From: Arbacia lixula
Lineage: Eukaryota > Echinodermata > Echinoidea > Arbacioida > Arbaciidae
Reading direction: 5' to 3'
Length of the DNA: 64,000 nucleotides
NCBI GenBank assembly: GCA_963669155.1
Contig: OZ022591.1
Coordinates: 6,276,851-6,340,850 of the forward strand
Shown: in pieces, positions 36,332-47,750 of the stretch
How positions within the stretch are numbered: position 1 is the stretch's first letter
How the letters are laid out: every line of letters starts with the position of its first letter
The notes under the pieces: generated by a model
Database searches by the model: none
What the model saw: the letters and a program-made list of their open reading frames with translations, nothing else
Told to the model about the DNA's origin: nothing
Program-made: the position numbers and the translations under genes

Positions 36332-39300
36332 ATGAATTTTTCAGAATTATTCAAGCAAAGTGGTCATCTTTCTAAATTCTCACCCGATGGACAATGTCTG
36401 GTAAGTAACTTGGCCGGAAATATTATTGTATGCATACACTGAAAATATCCTCACCGTTGCACCACATGTAGGAAATCATGTTTGCAGGATATACTATTAA
36501 CAAAATCAAATATGCCGGCTCTACACTCGTGTAAAAAGTTAAGTTACGGCTTCTTTCAAAGTCAAAGATTGACCATTTCTGAGTGAAGCATACAGAAAAA
36601 GAAGGGGGATCCAAGGAAGAAGATACTGCCGTGCTGGTGATGAAGAGATTTAAATTGTGACAGATATCTGTAATTGACTTCAAAAATAGTAATGAGATTT
36701 TATCAAGTCTGACTTTTTTGGCATGATCATGAAACAAGTCCCCAGCTGTATGTTTTAAGCATATTGATTAATTCTGTCAACGGCATAGTTGGGCCTGGGA
36801 TCCTAAATCATGATTAGGCCAAGAATTCTTCTTCCGTTGAAGGCTTAGTTGAATTACTAGCCTCTGTCTTGGTCTTGACAAAACATCTCTGTACTTTGAA
36901 GAGGAAAAGGAAAATTGAAGGACATCAAACTTAAAGTTAAATTTTAAGGTAAAGGTAGGGACGCCCACGATTTATTTATTTATTATCCACGAATATTAAA
37001 ACAACTTAAAAATACAAATGCTCACCGTATATGCTTGTTTGCACTAGTAATAATCCATAGAAATCATTGAATCTCAATGGTGCATGATGCCATTTTACGT
37101 TGACTTTAACCACGCTGTTCGTGTGTCCACACACAGGCCAACTGCGTCCAGTATCGTCTGATTGTCAGAGATGTCCATACACTACAGATTCTTCAGCTCT
37201 ACACCTGTTTGGATGCCATCCAATGTATAGAGGTATGTGTTATACTGGTAAGACAGACAGTTTGGCCTTATATTAAAAGCAGCCAAGATTCATCATGAGC
37301 AGCTAAGATGGCATGAAGCAGCTAAAAAAACAGACGTAAGATGGCAGATATATATAGAGAGCTCAGGTGTTTTATTCAGGTAATTGAAATAACATTTTTG
37401 ACCAATTTAAGGGGCAACATGGTAAGCTAAACTGAAAAATCTAACAGTTCTTTGCAATGATAGTTAGCCTGCAGCCTTACCGCTTGTCATTTAGGTGCGC
37501 ATATGAATCTGCCGTGTTTACTTAATTGGACTCGATGAGTTTTGTTTATCAAATTGTACTTTGTCAATTAATTTCATCAACTTATGTATTGTATTTAATA
37601 ATTTTCATAAACCAACTTTATCTATGGAAGTCTCATTGCAAACTATTTGAGAATCAATCACCAACCAAACGTCTCATTCAAACTGGTTCTCTGCTATCAT
37701 GGAGCATGTATGTTAGTGGCCCCAAATACTTGGGTTCTTGGTAACTACTATGGCAACAGATGGAGTGAGAGGTCAATGGCTGTTGCCATGGTAGTTACCA
37801 TTGATGGTAAATTACAATAATTGAAAACCTATATGCAACATGACCCAGGTTTGAATTACTGTTAGTTGAAAAGACACATGATTTCAAGCTTGAAGACGGG
37901 CAGGAATACCTTTCACTGCTATTAATGTTTATTTCTCTTTCATTTCATCTCTGAATTTACAGTGGTCATCGGATTCTAAATTCATCTTGTGTGGAATGTA
38001 CAAGAGAGGCATTGTTCAGGTATGTGATACATGTTCTAGTTCACTCGAATGGTTTAATGCAATATATTGTAAATCTTATGTACTCTCTCTGATCCTTACT
38101 TGTTCTGCCTATCACTTCCTTTGGCCTGTATAATATACAAATATACCAAGCTGTGAGATTGTAAAGTGGAAATTATCTATCTGAGGAGGGAGTGGCATAG
38201 AACTATTTTTTCCGAGGGGCGAAGCCCCCGAGGAAAAAATAGTAACTTATGCCAGTCCCTCCGAAGATGGATAATTTTCACTATGCTTTCGAACTTGCTT
38301 GGTATATTTGTTTTATATCCCTTTTGTAAAACAATAACAGAACAAAAATAGTCGCCTTTTTTTTTCTCAGTCTCGATATCGGTGCATCACGGGTAAATGT
38401 GCAACACGCCGCGCACTGCATTCAGGTAGAGAGCATGCGCAGTAGTCCCAAGGAAGAAAATAGTAAATAGAGCATGCACAGTCATCCCCAGGAAAAAATA
38501 GTGAAAACTATCCGGAGCTCTTCGAGCATCAATTGACCAATCACGTTCCTAGAATGCTCATGAATATTCATAGAAGGGATATAATATACAAATATTTCAT
38601 GATCATGAGGGATCTTTTGGAATCTATTTGCACCGGGGTTAAGTGGAGGGCGTGAGCTGGAAGAAATGTATCACATAGATTTTGCGTGTTGCGCATTTAC
38701 CCGGGATGAATCGATATCAAGACAGAGGGAAAAGGGCGACTCATTTTGACATGACGTCTTAAAAAAGTACTTTTTTTCCTCTGATGTCACGAAATATTAC
38801 TTTTCTTCCCTCTGAGCTCTGTTCCTCCAAATAGTTCATCTATTTATGGTCATGTGAAACCCTTTCAACCAATCAACGAACTGGAATATATTAATGAGGG
38901 ATATACAATGTACTATCTGTGTGTGTCACATGTGACTTATTTACAATTATAACAAACACTTCCCATGGAGCTGTCTTTTTCTGCCACACAAAGTGTTAGA
39001 TATGCTGCATTCTAGACCTGAAAACAGAGAAATGTAAAGGGGTAAAAAATAGTGAAAGGTCATTCATTTTGTATGTGATGCCATTAATCACATTAAGTAA
39101 TTCATTCATCATTATTGATGTGGGTGTAATTAGTCTTACACGATTCCATCTGAATTGATTACTTGGTCATTGTATTAATTTGGCCATAACAAATATTTGC
39201 AATTGCCCTCCCTATGTGTGGCTGATGTTATTTTTTGTTGTGCATGTCATTGTTGTTATTGGTAGTAGTTACCATTATTAATATAAACATTACTGTTTTT

Positions 39301-42300
39301 AATTTTAGTTTTATTGTTATCAATTGTTATTGCTGTTTGTAGGTGTGGTCTTTAGAGCAGTCAGAGTGGACATGTAAAATAGATGAAGGGTCAGCCGGTC
39401 TGACCAGTGTGAGATGGAGTGCTGATGGCAGGCACATCCTCACCACAGCAGAATTCAACCTCAGGATCACGGTGTGGTCACTCGTCAATCGATCCGTGTC
39501 CTACATCAAGTACCCAAAAGAGGCCAAGCAAGGTTTGTCCAGGAGATTATTGAGTATTAATTGGACCAGTGAAACTCTCACTGGAGTGATGTTACGTAGA
39601 ACCAGACACCTACATAACAATGAACATGACAACACCGCTTCAGTATTTTATAAGGGCTAAATTATTTTCTAATCAAAAGCTTGGCAATTTTGTGAAATCG
39701 ATATGTGGATGTGGATTCACAATCACATTAATATACTGGTAAACAAAAAAGTATTCTTTTTCCAGTCATTCAAATGAATATTGCATCTTGTATTTTACCT
39801 TTTATCTTTTAATAGTGCTTACCTATTTTATCTAAAGAGTTACTAATACTGTTAACCCATGATGCTGCTACAATTTAGCTGCACACAAAGGGTTAAAAGC
39901 GTGGCTTTGTCTTATTTTTTCTCCAGGAATGCACTTCACAAAGGATGGGAAATACATGGCGCTGGCTGAGAGACGAGACTGCAAGGACTTCATCAGTGTG
40001 TTTGCCTGCAACACCTGGCAACTAGTCAAGGTAAATCCAGGAGGCAGAGTGGATATTCATTGCTTGAATCATGGTTTCAAATGCTGATGTTAAAGACTTA
40101 GTATGGAGTGACTGGAAAGTAACAAATTAACTCTGAAATGATTGTTTTTCAAAATGTGTACTGTATTAATCTAATTTGGTAGATTTTAACCACTTTTAAC
40201 TCATAAACATTGTGTATCTTAAAATTTGAATTTGAAAAGTGTTGAACAGTATCAAGTGTGAGCTCATGCTAGTTGCAGTCTGTTTCCTTATAAACCTGCA
40301 TTTAGAGGGATAAAACTGTTGTTTAAGAGCCAGAGGGGCATTAACTCTTTCTGTGCCAGACATGTTGGTCCTCTATACAAATTGCGTGTGTTAACTCTGA
40401 AAAATGCACATGCGGACATACAGAGTTAAAGATGCATGTGCGTGACCACACTGTTATTGACTTGTTATTGTTTGTTGTCTCTCTTGCAGCATTTTGAGAC
40501 GGACACCAGAGATCTTGCTGGGCTGGAGTGGGCTCCTGACGGACGGGTGCTGTGTGTGTGGGACTCATTGCTAGAGGTACAGACATAAAATGCACAAGGG
40601 CTCTCGGCCATAGACTGTTTTCGTAATGTATTCAAAACTATACCCCTAACTGCATAGTAACACGTTATTTCATTCATCTGTGTCTAGTCAGTTAGATTCA
40701 TTGGGTGGAATGCACTTTGAATCTACTAGTAATTGCTACTCGTACAAACCTCAGACAAGCTTTTGGGTTTCCATTAGTAACGTATTGTTTGAGAGATGTG
40801 CATTAACTTTTTTATACATAACACAAATGGTCTATTTAGCGCCCCCCCCCCCCTCCCCGCCACAGCTCAAATAGGAAATAAAACCCCTGTATAAACTGGA
40901 TTTTGTCTCAAATGGCACATACATTTCAATCAGAAGATGAATGCAGATTTACAAGTAATGATTGATCAGAATATTTTAAAGTTTACATATGTATTTATAG
41001 CCGTCAAATATCGTTTATAAATTTTGTATTAACATTTCTAATGAAAAGTGAAAATAATGTTCACACTGTACCTAACATTTAGAAAGTGCTTCATACTAGT
41101 TTCCAAGTGCATTATATCAAGGTGCAGAGAAAGAGGGAGAAAAAGTTAAAGAACATGAAAGAAAGCTACATACATTTACAAAGATTGTCTAAAGAGATGT
41201 GTCTTGACTTATGAGAAGTGTTGAAAGAGTTGTATGGTCTTATGGTGTATCATGAATGTGTTTATTTTCTTGTTTTCATGCACATTCATCATGCATACAT
41301 ATTCATCAAGTGTCCTTTGCTTTGTTTCTGCTGCACAGTACAACCTTCTGCTGTACTCGGTGGACGGAAGGTGCATGGCAACCTTCAAGGCCTACGAGTA
41401 TGCCCTGGGGATCAAGTCAGTTTGCTGGTCCCCAAGCAGTCAGTTCCTAGCCATCGGAAGCTATGATCAGAAGGTATGAAATGGGAACCATCAAATCATT
41501 CTCACATGCAATTGTCAATTCAATGAAATACATGTGCAACTCTGCTTCTAGTGGTTTGAAAAAGATGTGCACAATGTTCACAGTAGTAATGTATTCATTT
41601 CAGATGGTCTGGGAAGAATTTTTAGGTGGTTGTGCATGTTTGCATAGCCCAATGGAAATCCAATCTTAATCCCTTTAGTGTTTGAAGCATTCTGCACAAG
41701 ATCTCAAAACACAATGCTGCTATGGGTAAACATTCATATATTAATCATGATATTATGATATGTCCTGGGAGCTTAAATCTGTCAAAACTTGCATTATCTG
41801 TTAATCACACATAATGCTCTTCTCCATCTCAAAGATATTCTCTTCATTCTAATAATTGTGGGAGAAGGAAATTTTTGTTCCCACTACTTCCTCTTTTCCT
41901 TGACTTTGACAATCAGGTTCTGTCTTTCCTCCGTTTGTAGGTGCGTGTGTTGAATCATATAACATGGAAGACGGTGGTGGAACACAATCACCCTTCAGTT
42001 CTAGACACGCAGGCTGTGGTAAGTTCCTTTGTTTCCTTTCCTTTTTTAAACCATCAGCGTTCATTGATGAATTCTGACTTCCTTAACCCGTTGCTCACAG
42101 TTAAATTTTTTTGATTTGTGAACCCTTGTCTAGTTATGATGTTAACATTTGACAGGGAACTGCAGCAACCAGAAAGGTGTGGCTTTAAGGGAATATACTG
42201 TACTGGGAAGACAAAAAAAGCCTTCAAAAGGTAATCATAAGCAATCTTCTTGCAAATGGTCTTAAATTCACTTATTGTCCATTTTAGAAACTTGCTGAAA

Positions 42301-45300
42301 GTTATTTGCCCTCAAATGATCAACATGTGGAGAAATTAGTGATTAGATTACAAATCCTAAAAATGTTTGGCCCGAACATTTTGATAATTTTGAGAATAAT
42401 TACTACATTCTCCACATGTGGATCATTTAAGGGCAAAATACTTTTAGCAAGAATCTAAATTGGACAATACACTCATTTGAGACTATTTGCAAGAAGATTG
42501 CTCACGATCACCTTTTGAAGGTTTTTTGTCTTCCCAGTACAGCATATGCCCTTTAATTGCACCCTATAAGGAATTTGAAGTTAATTCATAGCCTGGAGTC
42601 TATTGTCTAAACAGCAGATTTTATGGGAGTCATGCTGCTTAGTATCTGAGTAGAGAAATGCCAGCTGTGCCAGAATGGGTTAAGAATTGCTATGATGCCT
42701 GACAAATATTACACAAATTCTAAAGATTTATGAGTACATATATGTGAATAAAATATGAATGTATAGAACACTGTATAATGTGAGGCTAATGGTTGATAGT
42801 GAAACACAGTGTGAACTAGAAAATGTGTATTGATACCGATAAGGAAATGCTTAGAAAGATGGGATATAAATAGACTCTTTTGACTCTTATAAAACACTTT
42901 AAAATACTTTCAAAGGAAGATATATCAAATGATTCTTCATGCAAATAAACAAAATTGATAACCAATTTCTTGAAAAGTTGTACATATACAGTAATAATTT
43001 ATGTAATATAGTGGGAAAAAGAGAAGCATTTAAGATGCTTATCAAGCATGTTTCTGTTAATAAGAAAACATTACAAACTTTAATATCACCATGTTTCCTA
43101 TTTGCTTCTGTCATGTCCAGGTTGTCTACAAAGAAGTTGAACAGCGCCCCCAGGTGGTAGACGCAGGAGCACCCAAATGGCCGTCAGATGGCGGGATGTT
43201 CAGTGTGCAGAGCAAATGTATGAACACAACCCTCACAATCTCACTTGTCCTTTGAATAAGCTGTTTTTGTAATGTATCAACAACTTTTCCTCTATCTGCA
43301 TGGTAAAGCGTTATTACAATCACATGGGTTTTGTGATTCAGTTTTAATAGGTAGAATGAATCTATTGTTGCTATCCTGACAAAGCTTGGATGAGATTCAG
43401 GTTACAAATAGAAATACATTGCTAAAATCTCTCATATACAATGTACTTGACTCTAAAATGTTTCCTGAATATTATATCTTCTCTGAACAGATGAGGTTCA
43501 ACAGGGCTCAGTTCCAGTGCCAAGTATAAAGCCTGATCCAGATAAAGCTAATCCCAAGATTGGGATTAGCCTCCTGTCCTTCAGCCCAGACAACCGCTAC
43601 ATGGTCTCCAAGAATGGTGAGTGAGAGTATGCCTCTGCTGTCATCGGACGATTCTTTCACTGTAAAATTATCTATACCTAGGGCCTTGCTGCATAGTGTA
43701 TGGGCTGTTACTTCACAAGGGATTTAATTTTGCAACTTTGGCGACTCACTGCAAGTTATTGTATTCTACAGCACATGAACATACTACCGCATAATATTGG
43801 ATGCTTTAAAAGCACCGTAATTATTTGAGCATGTCAAGATAGTACAGCAACACAGATTAATGGATGTATGTTTTCTCTTGTTGCATGTCTAAACTAGTGC
43901 AGTGAGTAGTAAGTATGAGGTGTTCTTGGGCAGTGTAGGCCTACAGAGAAGTTGGCAGGGTGTCAATCGGGCTGCTACCTCCTTTGAGAGAGAAAGATCA
44001 CCCTAATTTACCTGTGCTGTCTTTCCTATTCCAGACAACATGCCCAATGGCCTGTGGATCTGGGATGTGCAGAAGCTCTCTCAGTCAGCCATGCTCCTTC
44101 AGGTGTCAAACATTCGAGGTAAGAAGGAAGACGGTCATAATACGCAAATGAATTCCTCTTCCCTATATCTCCTTCTTCATGACTCGCCAGAGAAGCATTC
44201 TTGTCATAATGTAGTCTTTGTTCACAATGTTTTTGCCTTTCTTTTCCACTTTTCTTCATTATACCGTTCTAGTCATTCATTGTTTACATACGGGTGTGTT
44301 AATTAATGCATGTACTTGTGTGAATGATGTGCAAAAACTTGCAATTAATTTTCCGTAAGCTACAGAGCCAAAGTTTCCAACATTTATTCATCTGTAATGT
44401 GGTTCTCACTTTCTGCTTCTGTTCATTCTGTTCATTATTGTTCACATGTAAAGTATTTTCTATTTATATTGTATGTTGTAACCCTTGCCATGTGCCACAA
44501 ATCCCTTTGAGCAGCACTTTGTTTTTCACACAAGGGCTGATGAGTGATCTTGAATCTTGAATCATGAATCTTGAATCATCTCCTCCTTCTTCCTCCCAGC
44601 GGCTAAGTGGGACCCCTGCAGGGCCCGTCTAGCTGTCTGCACAGGCAGCAACAAGCTCTACCTCTGGTCCCCTGATGGCTGCGTGGCTGTGGAGGTGCCT
44701 GCAGAAGGTATGGCATAGTGTTTGTTTATCGTGACTGGCTCTGGCAAAACCTTATAGCTGGGGATCAAATTGAAAACTTCAAGTTGGACACAATTCTTGG
44801 CACCTCAAATAATGATTGCCTCGAAATCCGGTTGAAATCCCCCCCAAATGCTTAGAATTGTGTCATAGCTTTTTGGCTTACATGCTATACTTTTTACTGT
44901 GTGGCTGTGGAAGGTATGGCTCTGGCAAAAACCCTTTAGTTGGGGGTCAAATTGAAAAATTAGATTGTGACATAACTGAATTCTCTGGTGCTATAACTTA
45001 ATTTAGAAATGCCTTAAAAATGGAATATACTGTACTGGGAAGATAAACAAGCCTGTAAAAGGGTGATCATGAGCAATCTTCTTGCTGATGGTCTTAAATT
45101 CATGTATTGTCCATTTAAGGAACTTGCTGCAAGTCATTTGCCCTCAGATGATGCACATTTGGAGTAATTAGTGACTAGATAATAATGTTTGGCCCGAAGA
45201 TTTTGAGGATTTGTGATTTAATCACCAATTACTTCAAATGTGAATCTTTTGAAGCCAAATAACTTGCAGCAAGTTCCTAAAATGGACAAAACATGAATTT

Positions 45301-45910
45301 AAGACCATTGACAAGAGGATTGCTCACGGTCACCTTTTGAACGCTTTTTGTCTACCCAGTACAGTATATTCCCTTTAAGTTTGTAGTTTTGCCAGAGTGG
45401 GTCTCTATTTGATTATGTATATATTGGTATACTGATCATTTGTTGTAGTGGGATGGAGAGAGTGTGATAGGTTTTGGTTTCTTCATGAGACCAGCACAAA
45501 TCTCCTCCCAAATACATGTAGCTGCATAGCAGGAGAGATGAATGTAGCCTGGCTTTCAGGCTGTTTGATATTATGATATTTTTAATCTGAACTATTCAAT
45601 AAGGGGTCTGGCGGCAGCAGACTAATCATTCTTGATTTCTTCTCTGGCTGGCCCGAACACAGACTGGGAAGACAGAAGAGTACTAAAATGACTACCGGGT
45701 AGTAATATGAGTGTACTGTTATTTTTATTTCAGTTTGGATCAGAAATGTCTAAAAAATATCCATTCCTCCCTTTGTCTCCCTCACACACAGCTTCGTTCC
45801 AGGTGACATCGTTGTCATGGCACCCGGAAGGTAAGGCGATCCTGCTGTCGGGGAAGGACAACATGTGTGTGTGCTACTTGGCTGACGATGAGGAGGAAGA
45901 AGAAACGTGA
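36332..45910 (+). CDS. WRAP73: WRAP73 (WD repeat-containing, antisense to TP73), thirteen coding exons
   Basis: A WD-repeat protein of the centrosome and cilium base, known to work with SSX2IP in spindle anchoring and ciliary vesicle docking. Exons: 36332-36400, 37137-37232, 37963-38019, 39343-39532, 39927-40030, 40490-40576, 41339-41473, 41941-42018, 43121-43217, 43491-43616, 44035-44118, 44600-44707 and 45792-45910. Every junction is GT-AG with matching phase, giving 449 residues (human is 460). Conserved blocks follow the vertebrate order: MNFSELFK at the start, [131 protein letters not shown], and LSWHPEG. The C-terminus is a short acidic tail (DDEEEEET) that replaces the longer vertebrate tail. 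The start codon follows directly from homology. MIIP lies upstream on the same strand and TPRG1L converges from the right. Confidence 0.97.
37739..37800. repeat. 62-bp hairpin in WRAP73 intron 2
   Basis: TGGTAACTACTATGGCAACA pairs with TGTTGCCATGGTAGTTACCA, with one mismatch and a ~20-bp loop. It is a simple palindrome of unknown origin. Confidence 0.85.
38130..38741. mobile_element. Two adjoining foldbacks in WRAP73 intron 3
   Basis: The first (about 38130-38317) has arms ATACAAATATACCAAG... and ...CTTGGTATATTTGT. It closes on GAACTATTTTTTCCGAGGGG and CCCCCGAGGAAAAAATAGT with almost no loop. The second (about 38350-38741) pairs GTCGCCTTTTTTTTTCTCAG, CGATATCGGTGCATC and GGGTAAATGTGCAACAC with their complements near 38684-38741. 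ATAATATACAAATAT appears again at about 38581-38595, between the second pair of arms, so the two may be parts of one rearranged element. Confidence 0.7.
39560..39650 (+). repeat. Family B foldback fragment after WRAP73 exon 4
   Basis: CTCTCACTGGAGTGATGTTA, CATAACAATGAACATGACAA and CACCGCTTCAGTA match the right half of the family B element at 7526-7733 (CTCTCACTGGAGTGAGCTTG ... GACGACACCACTTCGGTA). The left arm is absent. Confidence 0.6.
40616..40800 (+). repeat. Interspersed repeat, family R1 (plus copy)
   Basis: It sits in WRAP73 intron 6. Order: ACTGTTTTCGTAATGTATTC, CTAACTGCATAGTAACACG, GGTGGAATGCACTTTGAATC, TTGCTACTCGTACAAACCTC, and AGTAACGTATTGTTTGAG. It is one of the fullest copies of the family. 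It lacks the flanking arms present at 10309-10747. Confidence 0.8.
42083..42683. mobile_element. TTAACCC-ended element split by a later insertion
   Basis: In WRAP73 intron 8. It starts TTAACCCGTTGCTCAC and ends AGAATGGGTTAA. Landmarks match the intact copy at 34946-35192: TTTGTGAACCCTT, CTGCAGCAACCAGAAAGGTG, GAATTTGAAGTTAATTC, and GCTTAGTATCTG. At the point where the intact copy reads GCTTGATTGCTCC, this copy carries a 371-bp element (42185-42555) flanked by TTAA on both sides. Confidence 0.85.
42185..42555. mobile_element. TTAA-flanked foldback element, family T, copy 1
   Basis: Left end TTAAGGGAATATACTG, right end (inverted) TTAAAGGGCATATGCTG, then TACTGGGAAGACAAAAA on both. Arms of about 180 bp pair throughout, including GCAATCTTCTTGCAAAT, AAATTCACTTATTGTCCA-like blocks, and TCCACATGTGGA near the centre. 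Comparison with the empty site at 34946-35192 shows TTAA as the target duplication. Confidence 0.88.
43255..43420 (+). repeat. Interspersed repeat, family R1 (plus, diverged copy)
   Basis: It begins about 37 bp after the WRAP73 exon 9 donor. Order: GCTGTTTTTGTAATGTATC, CTGCATGGTAAAGCG, GTGATTCAGTTTTAATAGG, and TTGTTGCTATCCTGACAAAG. It is more diverged than the 40616 copy. Confidence 0.65.
45014..45379. mobile_element. TTAA-flanked foldback element, family T, copy 2
   Basis: In WRAP73 intron 12. Left end TTAAAAATGGAATATACTG, then TACTGGGAAGATAAACAAGC; right end GTATATTCCCTTTAA. Arms share GCAATCTTCTTGC, AAATTCATGTATTGTCCATT-type blocks, and AACTTGCTGCAAGT with its complement. It is the same family as 42185-42555, so two introns of one gene carry it. 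Confidence 0.85.
45546..45650. repeat. Interspersed repeat, family D fragment
   Basis: Contains CCTGGCTTTCAGGCTGT, TTCAATAAGGGGTCTGGC and GCAGACTAATCATTCT. These parallel the 53483-53708 repeat on the opposite strand and parts of 46351-46546. Confidence 0.5.
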
Positions 45911-46350
45911 TGGCGCTTACACCAGTCTGATCAATTGCTGCCAAACTTATTTTAAAGACTGCACAGGTGGTGATGGCGTGAAAGGTCGGTTGCTGTAGGG
46001 ATGTGTGTTGATGGGATGGACTGATAGAAATGGCCGTGATGGTTATTGAAGGCCGCATGCTGGAGTGTATTGGTGGATTAGCTCTGCTAGTCAAGATAGA
46101 GAAAGGTGATCCTGTGATGGTACTTCAATCCGGTTTATAGTTGTAGACCAGCTTGGTCATCCAAAGAAATTGTGATATCCGCAAGACATCATTTATACCA
46201 GATTGTAAAATGTGTGCTTGATGAAGTACTGCTCTATGGGATATGTGTGTATTATTTGTGCAAAAATGCACATATGACGTGTCAAGGGTTAATCCATTAT
46301 TACAATATCTGTTCATGCAATTACGTGAAAATTCAAAGTTAAAGTTCGTG

Positions 46351-46546
46351 TGGCTTCCAGGCTGTAGGTCATTTCTAAACCAAACTGAAAATTAAGAGTC
46401 TAGTAGTCCTAAGACTAGTCACTTAATCATTCTCCTTTTTATTTCAGTCCGTCCCACAAATCGAGAATGATTAGTTTACTGCAGCCAGACCTTATTATTG
46501 AATAGGTTGGCTTAGAAATGCCCAAGAGCCTGAAAAACAGGCTATG
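46351..46546. repeat. Interspersed repeat, family D
   Basis: Order: CTTCCAGGCTGTAGGTCATT, AACTGAAAATTAAGAGTC, CTAAGACTAGTCACTTAATC, ATTCTCC, then GAGAATGATTAGT and TTATTGAATAGGTTGG. The same order recurs at 53483-53708. ATTCTCC and GAGAAT form a short internal inverted repeat. Confidence 0.75.
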
Positions 46547-46854
46547 GATCATATGAGTAAAGTTATTTGTAGGAGATCAGTGTGGTGCTTGAAATTATGT
46601 CACATTTATATTCATGATTATTTTGTGTGTTTGTTTCTATTTCTGAATTGGTTTTGTCTGCCATTTTCCAGTGATTCATGACTACTACTACCAAAAAATG
46701 TCAATATTGATAGGGTTACGAATCATGTTATTTTTCTGCTTAAAAGGTCAGAAAAAAACGCATGAGTGAATGAACACTTGAAGTGTGTTTACAGAGAGGT
46801 TGGGGGCAGGACAGAGTGCTGAGAGAGGAGAGAGTGTGAGGTGAGGGAGAAGAG

Positions 46855-46855
46855 T

Positions 46856-46943
<88 letters not shown>

Positions 46944-46945
46944 GT
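46855..46945. repeat. (GA)n microsatellite
   Basis: About 42 GA units with one AAA interruption, in the presumed WRAP73 3' UTR. Confidence 0.95.
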
Positions 46946-47750
46946 TTGGAGCTGATTATTGGAGAGCCAAAAGTTCACATTTACGGCCTTAGTACACAGC
47001 AGCATGTAAAATAGTTGAATCTTTTATTTATTTATCGTCCTTGTTTGGAGTGAAATGTCTTATTTGTATTACTGTCTTTCAGAATGTTTATTTACACATA
47101 TGTAAATGTAAACTGTGCTTGTGCCTTGATAATAATAGTTCATTTATTTAATGTTGTGCTTGAACATTGAGTTTCCATGTTGAAATTTAAAAGGAAGACG
47201 GAGTAGTAGACTACTGGACATTTGATCTATGGAATCCTGTTCTGCTATTACTGGGTCCCATTTTTGTTTGATTTCAGGATAAAGTGGGAAAGAATAATCT
47301 AAAAATGATAATATTATTGAAATGAAACCAAATCTGGACCAGCTGATAACGGCAGAAGCTGTTCTACTATGATTACGGCCTGTAATTGTTATTACTGCTT
47401 CTTACCCTTACCTTAAAGTGCCAGTTAGAAAGTCACAACACTGGACAAATTAAGTTTTGCTGTGGCATGAGAAGCTTTCCAATTGTCAAGAACAAATTCT
47501 TTTTCAGATCTCTGCCTCAATGCTGCATATATTTAAGGACATATGGTTGTCCTTCAGCAACTTCTGTTTCGAAGAAGAAGTAACTGCAAATTAGATCTTA
47601 CATGAATTTAATTCTCAAGTACTGTTTTCACTGTTATCTCTATATTGAGATGTCAACGTTTGTGAACAAATGGACTGATAGTTTGATAGTTCATAGGGTA
47701 GTCTATTAGACTGTACAACACTGGAATAAATGAATGCACTTTTATTATTG

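Larger units (their letters stand above)
45911..47750 (+). other. Probable WRAP73 3' untranslated region
   Basis: The first AATAAA I find after the WRAP73 stop is at 47725-47730, followed by a T/GT-rich stretch (TTTTATTATTGTGTGT), which fits a polyadenylation site. That would give a 3' UTR of about 1.8 kb with a family D repeat (46351-46546) and a (GA)n tract (46855-46945). No other coding sequence is seen here. Confidence 0.45.
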
